This document shows, one piece after another, positions 18,901 to 33,900 of a stretch of DNA of 64,000 nucleotides. Each line of letters opens with the position of its first letter. Position 1 is the stretch's first letter. The notes under the pieces were generated by a model. The model was given only the letters and a program-made list of their open reading frames with translations. It was not told the DNA's origin and ran no database searches. The translations under genes and the position numbers were made by a program. The stretch comes from Corallococcus silvisoli (GTDB lineage Bacteria; Myxococcota; Myxococcia; Myxococcales; Myxococcaceae), in the NCBI RefSeq assembly GCF_009909145.1, contig NZ_JAAAPJ010000002.1, positions 1-64,000 on the forward strand. Reading direction: 5' to 3'.

Positions 18901-21900
18901 TGGGCCGTGGTGGCGACCTGCACTCCATCCGCCAGCAGGCTCAGCGAGGCGAGATCGCCGTCCGGATCGGAGGCGTTCACCGCCACCGTGACGACGTCAC
19001 CCGAGCGGGCCGACGACGGCGCGGAGAAGGAAGTGATCACCGGCGGCTCCCCGTCGGGCTTGACCGTGTATTCCACCGTATTGCCCAGAGTGCGGCCCTG
19101 CGGGTCTCTCACCTGCAGCGTCAGCGAGATCTTCTGGGCCACGCGCTCCTGCGGGATGCGCAGGACATAGCGCACGCTCTTCCCGCTGCCATCGGAGGCC
19201 AGGACTTCGTTCGTCGCGACGGGGACCCCGTCCATCAACAGCTCCAGCGTGTACGGACCATTTCCCCAGTAGTAGGGGGCGCTCTGGATGACGTTCTCGA
19301 ATGGCAGGGCACGAAGCACCGCCGGAAGACCGGTGGGCGCCACCGTGAACAGGGGCGTCGGATTGACGCTCACCTGCCTCTGGACTGAAGCAGTCCGGCC
19401 CGCCGCATCCACGAGTTCCGCGCGGAGCATCTCCGTCAAGGGGGCCTGCACCACGGGCATCCGGACCGTCAAGGTGATGTCCGGAATCCCTCCGCTCATG
19501 ATGCCCTCTCCCAGGTTCCTGTCCCCCAGTAGCAGACGGACCGTCGCGGGAAAGACGACCCCAGACGCGGCCAGGGACACCGTGGCCGCCTGCCCCGACA
19601 AATAGGACGCGCTGACTCGGCTGAAGACAAGGCCCAGCGGCTGCTGCGGCACCTGCGGCGCCGCCACCCTGATGTTCACGGGTGCGGAGAGCGTGGACGT
19701 GCCATTGGCGGAGCGCACCCGTACCTGGAGCGAAACCTCGGTGCCCACGGCGCCATCCAGGGGCACCGACATTGGCGACTGCGGATCGACGTCATCCAGG
19801 ATGCCCAAGGAGCGACCGTTCACCAGGAGCTCCGCGGTGTTCATCCCGAAGCCAGAGGCCGCGCTCATCACCAGGTACTCAGACCCAGCGGCCACCTCCG
19901 TACCCGGCAGCGGCAACGCGATGCGGACCGACGGCGCAGCGCGCAGGAAGTCCACCGGGAAGCGGCGGACCCCCAGGTAGCCATCCGCGACAATCAGGTC
20001 CGACCCCGCCACCACGGCGTCATCCGCGCGTCCCGCGGGCACCGCTCCCACCAGCCGGGGGGCGTCCGGGTCCGTCAGGTCGAAGAGCTGCACTCCCCCA
20101 GCCGCTTCGCTCACGATGGCCAGGCGGCCATGCAGGCGGAGCCGCGTCACGGCCCCCACGGTGGGCACGGTCGCCCGCCGCACGCCGCCGGTGTCAGTCA
20201 CCTGCCAGGTCGTCAGCCCCGTGGCGTTGCCTGTCACCAGCAAGCTGTCGTCCAGCGCCAGCGCCAGCACCGGGAGCTCCGCCTGCGTCGCCCAGCGACG
20301 CAGGACTCCGGAGCCATCCACGCCCACCAGGGTCCAGCCCGCCGACCCCAATGCCACCGCCGCCTTCCGCTCGTCGCCCGAGATGTCCAACGTCCCGACA
20401 GACAGGGTGAGCCCCGTGGCCCCCGTGTCCGGAAGCAGCGCGAGGCTCGACACCCTCTGCGCCTTGATGCCCCAGAGGCGGCCCGGAGACACGCTGAAGC
20501 GTGAGACCTCACCCAGCTGGCTGAGCCCCGTCACCGCGTCGATGGTCCCATTGCCTCGGTCCACCACGCGGTAGACCACGTTGCCGTAGAGGCTGAAGAG
20601 AGACCCGCCCGCCTGCTCGAGCTGCGTCGTGTTCGTGAAAGCAAAGCTCTTGAGGATCTCCAGCATCCCCGGCTTGGACAACCCCAACTGCCGGACGCCC
20701 GCGCTCCCCACGGCGACGAGCACGCCGTCGTGGAAGGCCGTCAATCCCAGCGGAGCAGGCGCCACGGAATAGGTGGCGGAAGGCGTGGTGGCCACCGCTT
20801 CCTCACGTCCGGGCAGCGCTCTCAGCTCCACCCCGGCGGCACCCGCCGCCAACATCACATCTCCAGAGACCGCCAGATCGCGGGCCTCCAGGGAGGACGC
20901 GGCCACCAGGGCCACCGTCATGGGCTCACGAACGTCCGCGATTCGCAGGAAGCCGTCCTCGCACAGGACATAGGCGCGTCCATCCACCACCTGCATCGCG
21001 CGCGCCGGAGCCCCGAGCGGAACGGAGAACGAGCCCCCGTCCCAGTACTCCCGGACACGGAGGAAGCGATCCGTGGCGACCACGAGCCTGTTCCCATCCC
21101 GCTTCGCGGCGATGACAGACTCCCCTGCCGGCAGGTACAGGTTGGCGGGCACTGGGGCCGCAGGCCAGCCTCCGACCCGGAACAGCATCTGGACCTGATT
21201 GACGTTGAGTCTGGCCAGGTAGCCATCCCGTCCGCCCGCGAGCAACGTGCTCGAACCCCAGAGGTAGGAGGCCTGGGTCAGCACCGGCCGAGCGGGATCA
21301 TGAAGGTCGATGAAGTTCGGGTACTCCAGGGGAACCGACCCCTTGGAGGCGTAGGCCGTCCCCGCGAACGTGAAGACCTGCTCCAGGGAGTGCTCGACGT
21401 GCCCGACATGCCGGGGAGCCGTGGCGGTGGTCACGTCCACGATGTCCAGCCCCGGGTCCCCGTAGGCGAGGAGCACCAGGTTGCCCTGGACCGCCATGGA
21501 ACGCGGGGGTGAGGCGGACGTGAAGCGGCCCAGGTGGGTCAGCGAGGGCACTGGCCCGCGCGTCAACTGCCCCACCTCGAAGCCCGTGGCCGTGCGGACA
21601 TAGACGCGGTCCTCGAGCACTTCGATCTGCTCGGCGCCCGCGAAGTCCTGCGCGAACAGCGAACCCGGTTGGGGCGCGAGAGGCGCCACGACCTTCCACA
21701 CCGTCGGCGTCAGCGACGGCGTGAGGCCCGCGCGGTCGGTGACCGTGACCTCCAGCTTCAGCTCCACACCCGGCTGGGTTTCCGGCGGCACGACATAGCG
21801 GAGCCGGCCGCTCCCCGTGGCGACGACAGTTCCATCCCGCTTCAGCACCTGCTGGATGCGCGCCACTCCACCCGCGTCCTGCGCCGTCACCGTCGACATC

Positions 21901-24900
21901 AGCGGGCTCCCGGCCGCGATCCGTCCCGCGGTCGGCTCCACCGTCACCGTCACCAGCGGCGCCGTGGTGTCGTCCACCACGATGAGGTCCTTCGTCCGCG
22001 GCGCGGACTCACGCCCGGAGGTGTCCACCGCGATCGCTTCGATCCTCACGGACGTGCTGCCTGTCACCTGCGGCATCAGCAGCGAGGCCACATAGGGTGC
22101 CGCCACCACGCGCTGCTGCTCCACGGCCTGCAGGTCCGGCCCGATGACGCGGAAGCGGACCTCCCTGACCGTCGCCGGAGAGGTCGTGGCGATCACCCGC
22201 ACGCGCGTCCCCTCCAGGATGGAGGTCGACTCCACGGGCTCCAGCGCGCTCACGACCGGGGCGGTCCCCGTGTCGTCGAGGACCTGGAGTTGGGCGGACT
22301 TCGCCGGGCCATGGCGGCCCTGCGCATCCACCGCGACGGCGGTCACGGTCACCGTGCCATCCTGGGCGACCTGCGGCGCGCGCAGCACGCCTGCCCATGC
22401 GGGCGCGGTGAAGACAACGGGCGCACCTCCCGCCACCGACACCTCGACGCGGGCCACCTGATTCGGCGACGCCGCCACCGGGCGCACCTGGAACTCCGTG
22501 CCCTCCAGAACCCCGACGTCAGGAACCTCCAGCGCCACGAGCACTGGCCCCACCCCAGCGTCCACCAGCGACACCGGCTGTGAAGCCTGGGCCACGTTGC
22601 CAGCCAGGTCCCGTACCCGCAGGGACACCAGCGCCTCACCGACCGTGAGCGGCAGGTCCACCGACGCGGGCAGGACGTTGTCGAGCGCCTCCACGACGCG
22701 ACCGTCGACCAGCAGTTCGGCGGTGAAGGCATTCAGTGGCTCCGCGCCATCCGCCCATGTCGTCGTGAGCGCCAGGCGCGCGCCTGGCGCCGTGGTGGCG
22801 GCCAGGGCGAGTGTCAGCTGGGGCAGCGCGGGCCCACGCCCCAGGGCGAGCCGGGACAGCATCGTCCCCTTCGCCGCGAAGACGGTGTTGCCCGAAGCCA
22901 CCAGGCGTCCCTGCACTTCCGGGTACCGGCCCGCCACCCGCGGCGCCGCCCGAGCATCCAGCACCGTCAGCCCGGCATCGGAGCCCGCAAGCAACCATGG
23001 TCCGAGCGTCGCCACGGACGTCGCCGTGCCACCCAGCGGCTTCTCCCCCACCAGCGACAGCGCTCCATCCGCGAGGGTGAAGCAACGCGCAATCGTTCCC
23101 ACCACGCAGGCTCGCTCCGCGCCCAGGGCGGTGACGGCGACGCCCTCGGTCTGCACCCACGCCACCCGCTTCGGCGCCGGAGGAACCGTCAGGTCGACCG
23201 CGGACAGATATCCCCCCGCCAGCGCGTAGAGCCGGTCGCCCTGAAGCGCCAGCGCCGTGACGTTCCCCATGGGCAGGCGTGCACGCAGCGCGCCCGCCGG
23301 GTCGTATGACTCCAGTCCCTCATCGGTTCCGATGACGAAGCCACCGCGGAACGCGCCCACGGACGTGGGCTCGCGGCGCAGTGTCACGCTTCCGACCGTG
23401 GACAGGTCCTCCGCGTCCAGAAGCAGCAGCGTTCCCGCTCCCGCCAGGCGCGACACCACGGCCACTCGTTCACCCCGGACGGCGAGCCCCGCGGGCTCAC
23501 CTTCCAGGCTCCGTCGCGACGCCAGCGTTCCATCCGCTCGCGACCGGCGCTCCACCGCCGCGCCGCCACCCGCGTCGTCTCGGAGGACGAAGAGTTCGTC
23601 TCCCTGGAGCGCCAGGGCCTTCACGGTGTCGACTCCGTCCAGCACGGAGCGCGACGCAGGGCCCTGCGCGAAGACCGCCAGGATCCCCTCGGATGCGGCC
23701 GCCACCGTGCCGCCCAGCCCCGAAGCCTGAGCCGCCACGCGGACCGGGGCACCTTCAGGCCCCAGCGGCAACACATTCCCCGTCGAGCCTGTCGAGACAC
23801 CCGCATCCGCGACAAAGAGCTGCTGTTGGACGAGGGCGCCCACGCTCGCCGTGGCCAGCGCCGAGACCGATGCGCCACCCGCGAACACTGGCCCCTCCAA
23901 CTCCACCGGCAACACGAGGGTCGGCGGCAGGGCATTGCTGTCCTGGACAATGATCTGCCGGAGCGACGTGGCCTCGATCCCTGCGTTGTCGCGCACCAGG
24001 GCCTTCACCGTGGCGCGGCTTCCCCCAGCCCCCACCGCGGGCGCCGTGAAGTTCGCGCTCCACGGCGGCGAGGTCAGGACGCGCTCCTGGGCATCCAGGG
24101 CGAGCACCACGTGCTTGATTCCGGCGGACGCGGCCACTTCGGCGCTCACGCTCACCTGGGTCCCCTCCGTGTAGGTCCATTCGCCCGCCGGAGAGACGAG
24201 GGAGATCATCGGTGCGCTGGCGGGCTCGACCGTCACCGTGAGCGACGGGGCTGTCCCTTCGTTCCCCCGGGCGTCCAACGCATGGGCCACGAACGTCACC
24301 GGGGTCGGCGCTGTCACCACGGGCGCGGTCCAGCGCGTCGACCAGGTCGGTCCAGTCAGCGTCTCCAGATCCACCCCATCCTTCGTGAAGCGGACGGACT
24401 TCACGGCGTTGTTGTCCGTGGCACTCACGCGCAGCTCCACCGCACGCCCCGAGGCCACCCGCGTATCCGCCGCCGGCGACAGGAATGCCACCACGGGCGC
24501 GGTGATGTCCGGCGTCACCGTGAGCAACACGGGCGCGGCGCTGCCCACGAGCTGTGCATCGTCCACGGCGCGGGCCGTGAGCGCGTAGGTTTCGGGTCCC
24601 GCCCCCACCCGCGGCGCCTTCAGGGCGTAGGTCAGCGGGCCGGTGGGATTCGTGACGAGCTTCAGCGACGCCTCATCGAGCCGCAGCTCCAGGCTCCTCA
24701 CGCTTGAGTTGTCCGTGGCGACCACCACCACGTCGAGCGACGCCCCTTCCTCCAGGGTGAGCTGCGCGACCGCGGGCGCGGTGAAGGCGACCGTCGGCGG
24801 CAGGTCGTTCACCACCTGCACGGTGATGGCATCCGTCTGCTTGACGTTGCCCGCCGCGTCCTCGGCCCATGCCACCAGCGCCGAAGAGGAGCCCACCTTC

Positions 24901-27900
24901 CCCGTGGGCCAGGTGTACGTGAAGATGCCGTTGCTCCCAGCCACGGCGACCCCGTCCACGAACAGCTTGCGTGCGCTGATTTGACCGGAGTCATCCGTCG
25001 CGCGGACCTCGAAGGTCCAGACCGTCTGGGCGCTGAAGCGGTCGCCGTTCACCACGGGCAGGCCGGAGCCCTTCGCGATGAGCTCCACCGAAGGAGGCAC
25101 GCCATCCACCGTGCGGAACGTCACCGTGCCGCCCTGCACGAGGGCATTGCCCACCAGGTCGGTGACGCCCTGCACGCTCAACGTGTACTGCGTCGTCTGC
25201 TCCAGGGCCGCGGACGGCACCAGGGTGAGGCTCCGTCCATCCGGGGCCACCGTCACCGTCGCCGCGACCTCGAGCCCCGTGAGGGTCCGCCGGAGCGTCG
25301 CCTGCGCAGCGCTCGCCGGGGCGATGGGCTCGTCGAAGCGGACCGTGAACCGAGACGCCACGGGCACGCTCTGTCCACCCGACGCGCCGGACGGCTCCCA
25401 CGACACCACGGCGGGCGGACGCAGATCCGCGCGACTGACCAGCGCGCCCAGTGACACCGCCGCGGTCCCGGGCTGCTCCAGCCGCAGCGCCACGGGCCCG
25501 GCGGCCCCCGCGGCGAGCTCCACGGTCAGCGAGGTGCCCGTCAGGGCGACGACCTTCACGGGGGCCGTTGCCTCGAAGACCGCGAGCCCGCGCGTGAACC
25601 GCCCACCCGTGAACGTCACGGTGCCACCCTCGAGCGGAACCACCGCGGGCATGACTCCGCTGACGAACGGCTGGGCGACATAGGTGAACGCCCCGTCCCA
25701 TCGCAGCCAGGGCTGCGTGCTGGACTCCAGCGCCACCGTCACCGGACCAGCCACGTCCGCCGCCGGCGTGTGGACGCGCAGCGCGGTATCGCTGCGGCCC
25801 GCTTCCGGAACCACGCCCGTGCCGCCGAAGTAGACCTTCGACACATTGTCCAACTGGAAGCCGGTGAGCAGCACGGACGTCCCACCCGCCACGTCCCCAT
25901 GGTCGGGAAGGATGGACGTGAGTCCCATCGTGGTGCCCTCGGCGCCGCCGACGACCGGGAAGCGCCAGGGGCCTCGCAGGGTACCCCCGACCGCCCCGGA
26001 GCCCGCCAGCTGCGCCTCGGCCACGTAGACGGTTCCCGCCATCAGCGAAGGCACCGGCGTGTAGCCGCGCAGGTACCCCGTGCCGACAGACGATCCCGGG
26101 ACGGGAGTCGAGCCGGCCACGGACTTCACCACCAGCGTGCTCGCCGTTGCCACCGACGGGGAGAGGAAGGGCGACAGCGTCATCGACACCGTCCCTCCGG
26201 GAGGCAGGTCGCCACCCGGCGCCGGCGATGTCGTCACCGCCACGGGATAGGGCAGGTGGAACGTCTTCATCGTGGACGCATTCGCCGCCACCGCGACGCC
26301 GCCCACCACCAGGGTGCGCGCATTCGGCAGCCCGCTCGCCGGGGCCCAGGTGCGCTCCTGGAACACGCCTGCGTCAGGCGCCGTCGTGTCCACCCAGGAC
26401 AACCGCGTGCGTCCCCCCACCCACGCCCACGGCCCCGAGAGCGCCACGGACAGCGCGTCGTTGCCAGCCGTCTGCGAGTCCCAACCGCCCACCAACGCAG
26501 GCTCCCTGGGCATCGTGGCATCCACCAATCGGATGCCGGTTCCCAGCCCCAGGAGGACCTGGTTGCCCTCCACGGCCATGGACCACGCGGGCGCCGGCAG
26601 GTTGTCCACCTGCCCCAGCGTCTCCAACTGACCGCTGGTGAAGTCCCTCAGCTCCAGCCGCGACACGCCCCCCTGCTCCACGAGCAGTGCCAGCGCGCCC
26701 TGGACCCGAGCAAGGCCTCGGAGCATGCCGCCCGACAGGGTGGTCTGCGCGACCACGCGCAGCTGTCCGTCCACCCGGCCCAGCAGCACCACCTCATTGC
26801 CACCCGCGACCGCGACATAGGCCGCGTCTCGCGAGGCCACGACGGCCGTCGGCACCACGCCCTCGGGCACGAGCAGCACCCGCTCCTGCTCCTGCGGCGA
26901 GCATGCGCCCGGATCGACGCTGGCGCAGTTGCCCAGCGCGTAGCGCACCAGACGCCCGGGCCCCACGAGGTAGGCCTCGTCACCGCTGACCGTCAGGGCC
27001 GTGGCATTGGCCACGCCTGGGACGTCGTTCGGAAGGTCATACAGCGTCTCGTTCGGAGCCAGGCCGCGCACGACCAGCCTGCCCCCCCGCGCCACCAACA
27101 ACGTGCTGCCCACCCGGGCCATCGCATCCGCGCCCAGGGACGACGATCCCGTCTCCTCCAGCGTGAACGTGAAGGGCGTGGACCAGAGCGCACTCTGCTC
27201 GGTGGTGTCCGGGCCCGGCGTCGCCACGCGGAGGGGAACCGACCCCGTGAGGTTATCCGGCACGCGGACGCGCAGCTGGGTCGCCGACAGCAGCTCGACC
27301 GATGGCGCGAGCACCGTGCCGAAGTACACCCGGCTCCCACCGTACAGCCCCTGTCCCGTCAGCGTGATGAGGCTCTGGCTGTTGAACTGAGCCGACGTCG
27401 CCGACACCGCCGTCAGCACCGGCGGCGCCAGGTAGCGATAGGCTCCCAGCCGCGAAACGGAGAGTCCTCCGGGGTTCACGATCTCGACCGCGGCGGGTCC
27501 GGCCACGCCCGCGGGCACCGTCACCTGGACGCTGCGGCCATCGCCGGACACCTCCACCTGTGTCGCGGGGGCGCCGCCGAACGTCACGCCGCAGCCAACC
27601 GCGAAGTGCTCACCCGTCAGCGTCACGCGATTGCCGCCCGCCTCCAGTCCGTGAGCCGGGAACACCCTCGTCAGCTCCGGCAGCTCCGCCGACACCAGCG
27701 AGGCCGTCTTGAAGCGCACATCCACGTCCGTGCCCAGCGCCCCACCGGACAGGTCCGCCAGCGTGGCGCCGACGTGCAGCCGGTATTGGGAGGACGGGCT
27801 CAGCGGTGAATACGGCTCCAGGACCACGTCCGCCCCACGCGTTGTCGCCACCACCCGCCGCGCGACAGCGACCGCCGCATCGCCGTTCGCCGACACCTTC

Positions 27901-30900
27901 GACAACGTCACGCCCTGCGCCGTGTTGACGTCGGCGAGGGTCGTCACGTGCACCTGGGGGGCCGTTCCCACCGACACCGTCTCACCCTCGGAGGGCGTCG
28001 TCCCGACGACCTCCAGGTGGTCCAGCTCCACGACCGACAGGGAGCCAGCCAGCGTGGCCGACGACGAGGGCGCCTGCGACAGCGGCAGCTCCACCGGCGA
28101 GCCCTGCCCATCCAGGAACAACGTGCCCACCAACAGGTAGTCACCCGCGAACGCCGCCGTGCGCGCATCGCCCACGACCTGCAACCGCTCCAGTGCCACC
28201 GGCACGCCACCCACCGGCACGGCGAAGCGCTGCACCTTGCCGCCGCCCCCGGACACGTACGCCACTCCGCCCGCCACCCAGGTCTGCTCGGCCGACATCC
28301 AGGTCCGCCCCAGCGGATCCGTCAGGACCAGCACGCCTCCCGCCGCCGGATGCGGCGGGTCCGCCAGCTCCACCATCTGCACCTGACGCGCCGTGCCCAG
28401 CGACGCGAATACGCGCGTGCCGCTCACGGCGAGGTGTCTCGCCGGCATGGACAACGGGAAGCCGTCGCCCAGTTCGGACAACGCCCCGTTCGCCGCGTCC
28501 AGCACGTGCAGCCGCGGCGTCGCCGGATTGCCGTCCGCCACCACCAGCAGAGACCCGTACAACACCATCGCCCTGGCGCCACCGGACAGGAGCCGCTGGC
28601 CCACCGGCAACGGTTCCGCCGTCTCTCCCAGCCGGTACATCGAAACGCCTGTCCCATCCGCGACGAACAACAGGTCGTCCTTCACCAGCACGTCGAACGC
28701 CCCACCCGTCACCGGAAGGGACGTCTGCGCGACCGGCGAAGCAGGGGTCGCGACATTCCACCGCAGCACGCCCGCGGGCCCCGCCGCCACGTAGAGCGCG
28801 TCGCCTGCCTTCGCGAGCCGCCGCGCCCCCCCCGCCGCGCTGAAGGTGAGGGTCTTCTCCTCGCGCAGGATGGGCAGCTCGTTCAGCCGCGCGATGAGCA
28901 GCCCGCCCTGCGTCGTGGCCCGGGATGCCTCGTACACGACCGAGCCATCCGCGTTGGTGAGGGCCGTCTCTCCGCCCAGCGCGACATACGCCGTGCCTTC
29001 GTCCACCAGCACGTGCGCCACGGGCAGGGTGGGCAGCCGCGAGACCGCGCCCGCTCCATAGAGGAACGGCAGCGGCTGGGACGCGGGCTGATCTGGAAGC
29101 CCCAGCGTCACGTCCACCAGCCCGGAGGCATGCGGCGGCGCCTTCGCCTCCGCGCGATCCATGGAGGACACGCGCACTTCGAACGACTGTATCCCGCCGA
29201 ACGTCACCGTCATCTCCGGCTGGAAGCCGTGACCGGTGAGACTCACCACGACGCCGCCTTGCTGCGGCGCCTGCGACGGCGTCATGGCGACCAGTTGGAG
29301 CAGATCCCGGTAGAGGAAACCGCCCAGGCGCCGAGCCATCAGGCCTGACGGCTCGTCGATGACCTCCACCATGGCGGGCCCTGCCATCGCCGCGATGGAC
29401 GGGGGAATCCGCACCTGCAGCGCGCTGTCGGAATACGACGTCACCTCCGCGTCCTGGCCGCCTACCCGCACCCGGGTGCCGGGCACGCCCGCCAGCGGCG
29501 CACGGAATCCGCCACCCTCGAGCGTGACGGTGGTGGTGACATTCGCCCGCCCGGAGGCGGGCTCCAGCCGTGTGATGACCGGCTGACGCGCGTCCAGGCC
29601 CGCGATGGTGAAGACGGCCTCCACCGGCGATGCCAGAGGCCGCGTGTCGAAGCCCTTCACGCCCGCCGTGATTCTCACGCGGACCTGGGACCCCGGCGGG
29701 AAGGCTACGTTCGGAGTGAAGATGGACGTCGAGCCGCGCGTGGCGAACACGGTCTCGTACGAACCCGCCGCACCGACCCAGCCCGAGCCCTCGTTCACGC
29801 TCACCTGGAAGGTGTTCTCCGTCACGCTCTCCTTCACGACCGGAAGGCTGAAGCGCGCTTGGATGGACCGCCCGGTCGGCACGATGCTGCCCGCGGCGGG
29901 CTCCAGTTCCACCGCCAGCAGGTCCGACGGCGGCACCTCGATGACGGTGCTGCGGCCAGCCGTGGCTGCGAACAACGAGCCACCCACGAAGCTCAGGCCC
30001 ACCACCGGGCTTCCCAGGTCCGACGACTGGAGGACCTTGGGTGCGGACTCGTTGGACAGGTCGAAGACGTACAGCTTCGTCCCCACCGTCACGTAGGCAC
30101 GGCCCGAGCGCACGAGCAGGCGGCTCGACACCAGCTGCTCATACGTGCGCACCCCGGAGAACACCGAGATGTGTCCCACCGACGCGCCCGTCCGTGTGTG
30201 GATGGAGAGCGTCAGGCCGTTGCCCTTGCCCGCGGCCACGGACGAGGTGAGCGTGTAGAAGCGATCCACGCCCAGCTCCAACGCCAGCACGTCGGCGTTG
30301 AGCGACACCGTGTCCTGGTTCTCCAGCCTGGGTCCGCCGCCATGGAACACCTGCACGCCGCCCCACGCGGCGCCTGGGTCCGTGACGCCCACGTAGATGA
30401 GCTCCCCCTCCACCCGGACGCTCGTCGCGAGCGACCCTCCCGTGGACGCGCTGGCCGTCAGGAACGGCGCCTCTGGCCGAGACACGTCCACTGCCTGGAG
30501 CCCCATCGCGTCCACGGCCAGGAACGCCAGGGCACCGGAGAGGTCCAGCCCGCGCACCGCTGCCTGCGTGGAGAGCCCGCCCAGCCGCAACGGGTGCTCC
30601 TCCACCTTCACGTCGAAGAGCTCCAGCCCGAAGTAGCCGCTGTTGGCCACACCTACCGCGAGCTGATCGCCCCTCAGGGAGATCTCCGACGCCACGCGGG
30701 GCGGGAAGCCCGGCAGGTCCAGCGACGAGCCCACCGGCAGGTCGTACGAGAAATAACCCACCTGCACCTGGGTGCCGCCGGGGCGGGCGAGCCACACTGG
30801 CACCAGCGCCGGGTGGTCCACCGCGGGCGTGATGAACTTCAGCGAGGACAGGTCTCGAACATCCACATCCAGGTTCTGCGACCCCACCACGTCACTCCAA

Positions 30901-33900
30901 TGGGGCGCCACGAAGACGCGCGTTCCTGGGGCCAGGGCCCGTCCCGACAGGGACACCGACACGGCCGTTCCGCCCGCCACAGGACCGTGGTCCGGTACGA
31001 GGCTCACGCCAATCCCCTCCAGGGGCTCCAGGTAGAGCACGGACGACGGCAGCACCGCGACCGGGCCCCCGGCGTTTCGGACCTCGAGGTCCGCCGGGCC
31101 CGCCACGGTGGTCGCCGGAGCCACCACGCTCAACTGACCGTCGCTGTCGACGGTGAAGGTCGCGGGATTGCCCCCCACGAAGACGGCGGACGTGCCAGTG
31201 AAGTGCGTCCCCGTCACTGTCAACGGTGTGCCTCCAGCCAGCGAGGCGGACGGCGGCGTCACCGCGACAAGCGTCGGGGTCCGGCTGCCGACAGCCGCCG
31301 TGTGGAACGCGAGCTGGAACGGGATGAGCAACGCGCCGCCTCGCTGATCCGTCACGGACGAGGCCACTGACAGTTGGTAGTCGCGGTCCGGCAGCAGGTC
31401 CTCGTCCGCATGGACCGTCAACACCGCGCCATCGACCGTCAACGTCACGTCCACCGTATCGCCGGGCTGGCCATTCGTGCCAGGCAACAGCCGCAGCACG
31501 ACGCTGCTGTCCGTGAAGGACGGCGCGGCCAGGGGGCGGTTGAAGCGCACCGTCAGCACCGCGGCCTCGGGCGGGACGAGCGCCCGGCGCTCGGGCTCCA
31601 TCCCCGTCACGTAGAGGAACGGCACCGACAGCTCCGTCAGCTGATTGCGTCCGGCGAGCAACAGTCGGTCCTCCACCGCCACCACGTCCAGGGCCGGCTC
31701 CACATTGCCGCCGCTCACCAGCTTGGGCTGGAGCGGATCCGCCACGTCCACCAGCACCACGCTCCCCTCCGCGGCCGCGACGAAGAGCATGTCGCCCAGC
31801 AGGCGCAACCGCTGCGGGTGGCCAGGGGTGTTGGACATCGCCTCGTCGAACAGCAACGTCCGCACCAGTGACGGGCTCTCCGGGTCCGACACGTCGAAGA
31901 ACAGGAGCCCCTGGTCCGCCGCGGCGACGATGGCGACATCGCCCACCACCACCACGTCCGTCAGGGCCGAGTTCGCGGAGATCGACTTGGACGTCGCGCC
32001 CGGCCTCGACGAGGCGAAGACGTGCAGCCGTCCGTGCGGCGTGTATCCCTCAAACGGATTCGCGTGGTCGCCCCCGGCATGGCCCTTGAGCGTGTTGAAC
32101 GGCGGGGGCGGCAGCTCGAACGGGTCTCCAGATCCCGTCGAGCAGTTGAAGGCACCCTCGTGCGAGCCCGTGACCACGAACGCACGGCCATGGGCGAACG
32201 TCGCGCCGAAGACGTCCTCTCCGAGCGCCAGCTCACCCACGCGCATCGGGTCGCTCGGCACGCGCGTGTCGAACAACACCATCTTTCCGTCGGTGCCGTG
32301 CGCCTTCGGACTGCCGGGGCACTGTGCCTTCGGGTCCAACGTCAGGGTGGTGCTCAGCAGCCAGGCGCCCGTGGGCGTCGGCAGCACACGGGTGGCGAGC
32401 GGCGGCGTGTCCGCGCTCCCATTGTCCAGCGGAGCCCTGCCCAGCAGGGTCAACCGCAGGCTCTGGGACGCATCCAGCACGGCCAGACCGCTCTGCCCAT
32501 TCGCCACGAGCAGCTGTCCGCCCCGGACCGCCACATCCAGCGAGTCCGGCATCACCTCCACGTCCGGAGGCTCCACCTGCCCCAACAGGCCCATGCGCGT
32601 CGCGAAGAAGCGATCCACGAGCACGTCCGGAGGCTCCACGATCTGATTGCCGGACGTCCGAGGACGGCCGGGCTGCGAGGCGTCGAACACCAACGCCCGG
32701 AAGGACTCGGGGATGCGGCCCTTGCCGGTGAGCGCCCCCTCATACGTCTGGAGGAAGGTGTTGCCATTGCCGCTGGCACCCGCCGCCGCGAACACCTGGA
32801 GGGGGTCCGCCGGGTTGGCCACGAGCGCGTGAGGCGAGGCCGCCACCACGCTCTCCTCCCCGGAGAACGCCAGGCCATAGCCCACCTCCGACGTCGAGCG
32901 CACGCGAGACAGCCCATCCGGCGACACCAGCGTCACGTCCGCCGCGCCAAAGGAGCCGGGCGGAGCCAGCGCCGTCAGCTCATGGAACGAAGTCACCGCC
33001 ACGTCCCTGGCGGGCAAGCCCCGCACCAGGACCCGCGTGGAGCCCAGCGCGTCCGCCCACTCCGGCAGGAACCCGTCGCCCGACACCCGCACGGTGCTGT
33101 TCCCGCGCGGATTGAGGAAGCGGGGCATGGCGCTCCCCACGCGCAGAGGCGCCACGTACAGGAAGCCGCCCGCGCGACGCGCGGAGAGGCCAGACAACTG
33201 CACCAGCTCCACATCCGCCAGACCCACGGCGCCCGGGGGCGTCTTCACGCGCAGCCGCGTGGTCGACCACTCCTGAACCTCCGCCGTCACCCCGCCCACC
33301 TTCACCATCACACCTGGCTCGAAGCCGCTGCCGAGCACCTCGACGCGGCTCCCCCCGGACGTGGGCCCCACGCGGGGCACCACCTGGGAGATGACCGGCA
33401 CGCGCCCCGCCGCGTCCGCCACGCGGAACGACAGCGAGAAGGGCGCGATGAGTGACGCGGCCCCTGGCGTCTGGAGGGCTTGAGACACATGGAGCTGCAT
33501 CGCGGCGCCCGCGGGCAGCGGCGCGGAGGGCCGGAACATCAACGTGCTGCGCTGGGCACTGGACGTGCCCACCTCCAGGGGCAGTCCCGGCACCGGCACG
33601 CCATTGGCCGTGAGCGAGAAGGCCGACTCCGCGGTGTCGGCCTTGATGGCCGACGAGAAGAAGACAGTCACGGACGGCAGGTCCGTGGCGACCACGTCCC
33701 CCTCCGCCACGCTCGCGCCAGAAACGGACAGCTCCGCCGCGTCGCCGAACTCCAGCGACCAACCGAGGATCCCGCGCTCGCGCACGCTCACCAGCCGGCC
33801 CCCGGCCGTCGCCACGGCACGGGCGTCACCGCCCTGGGTGCCGATGACGTGGTAGAGCAGCTTCGGATCGAGCAGGTTGTTGAGGTCCACCACCGCCACA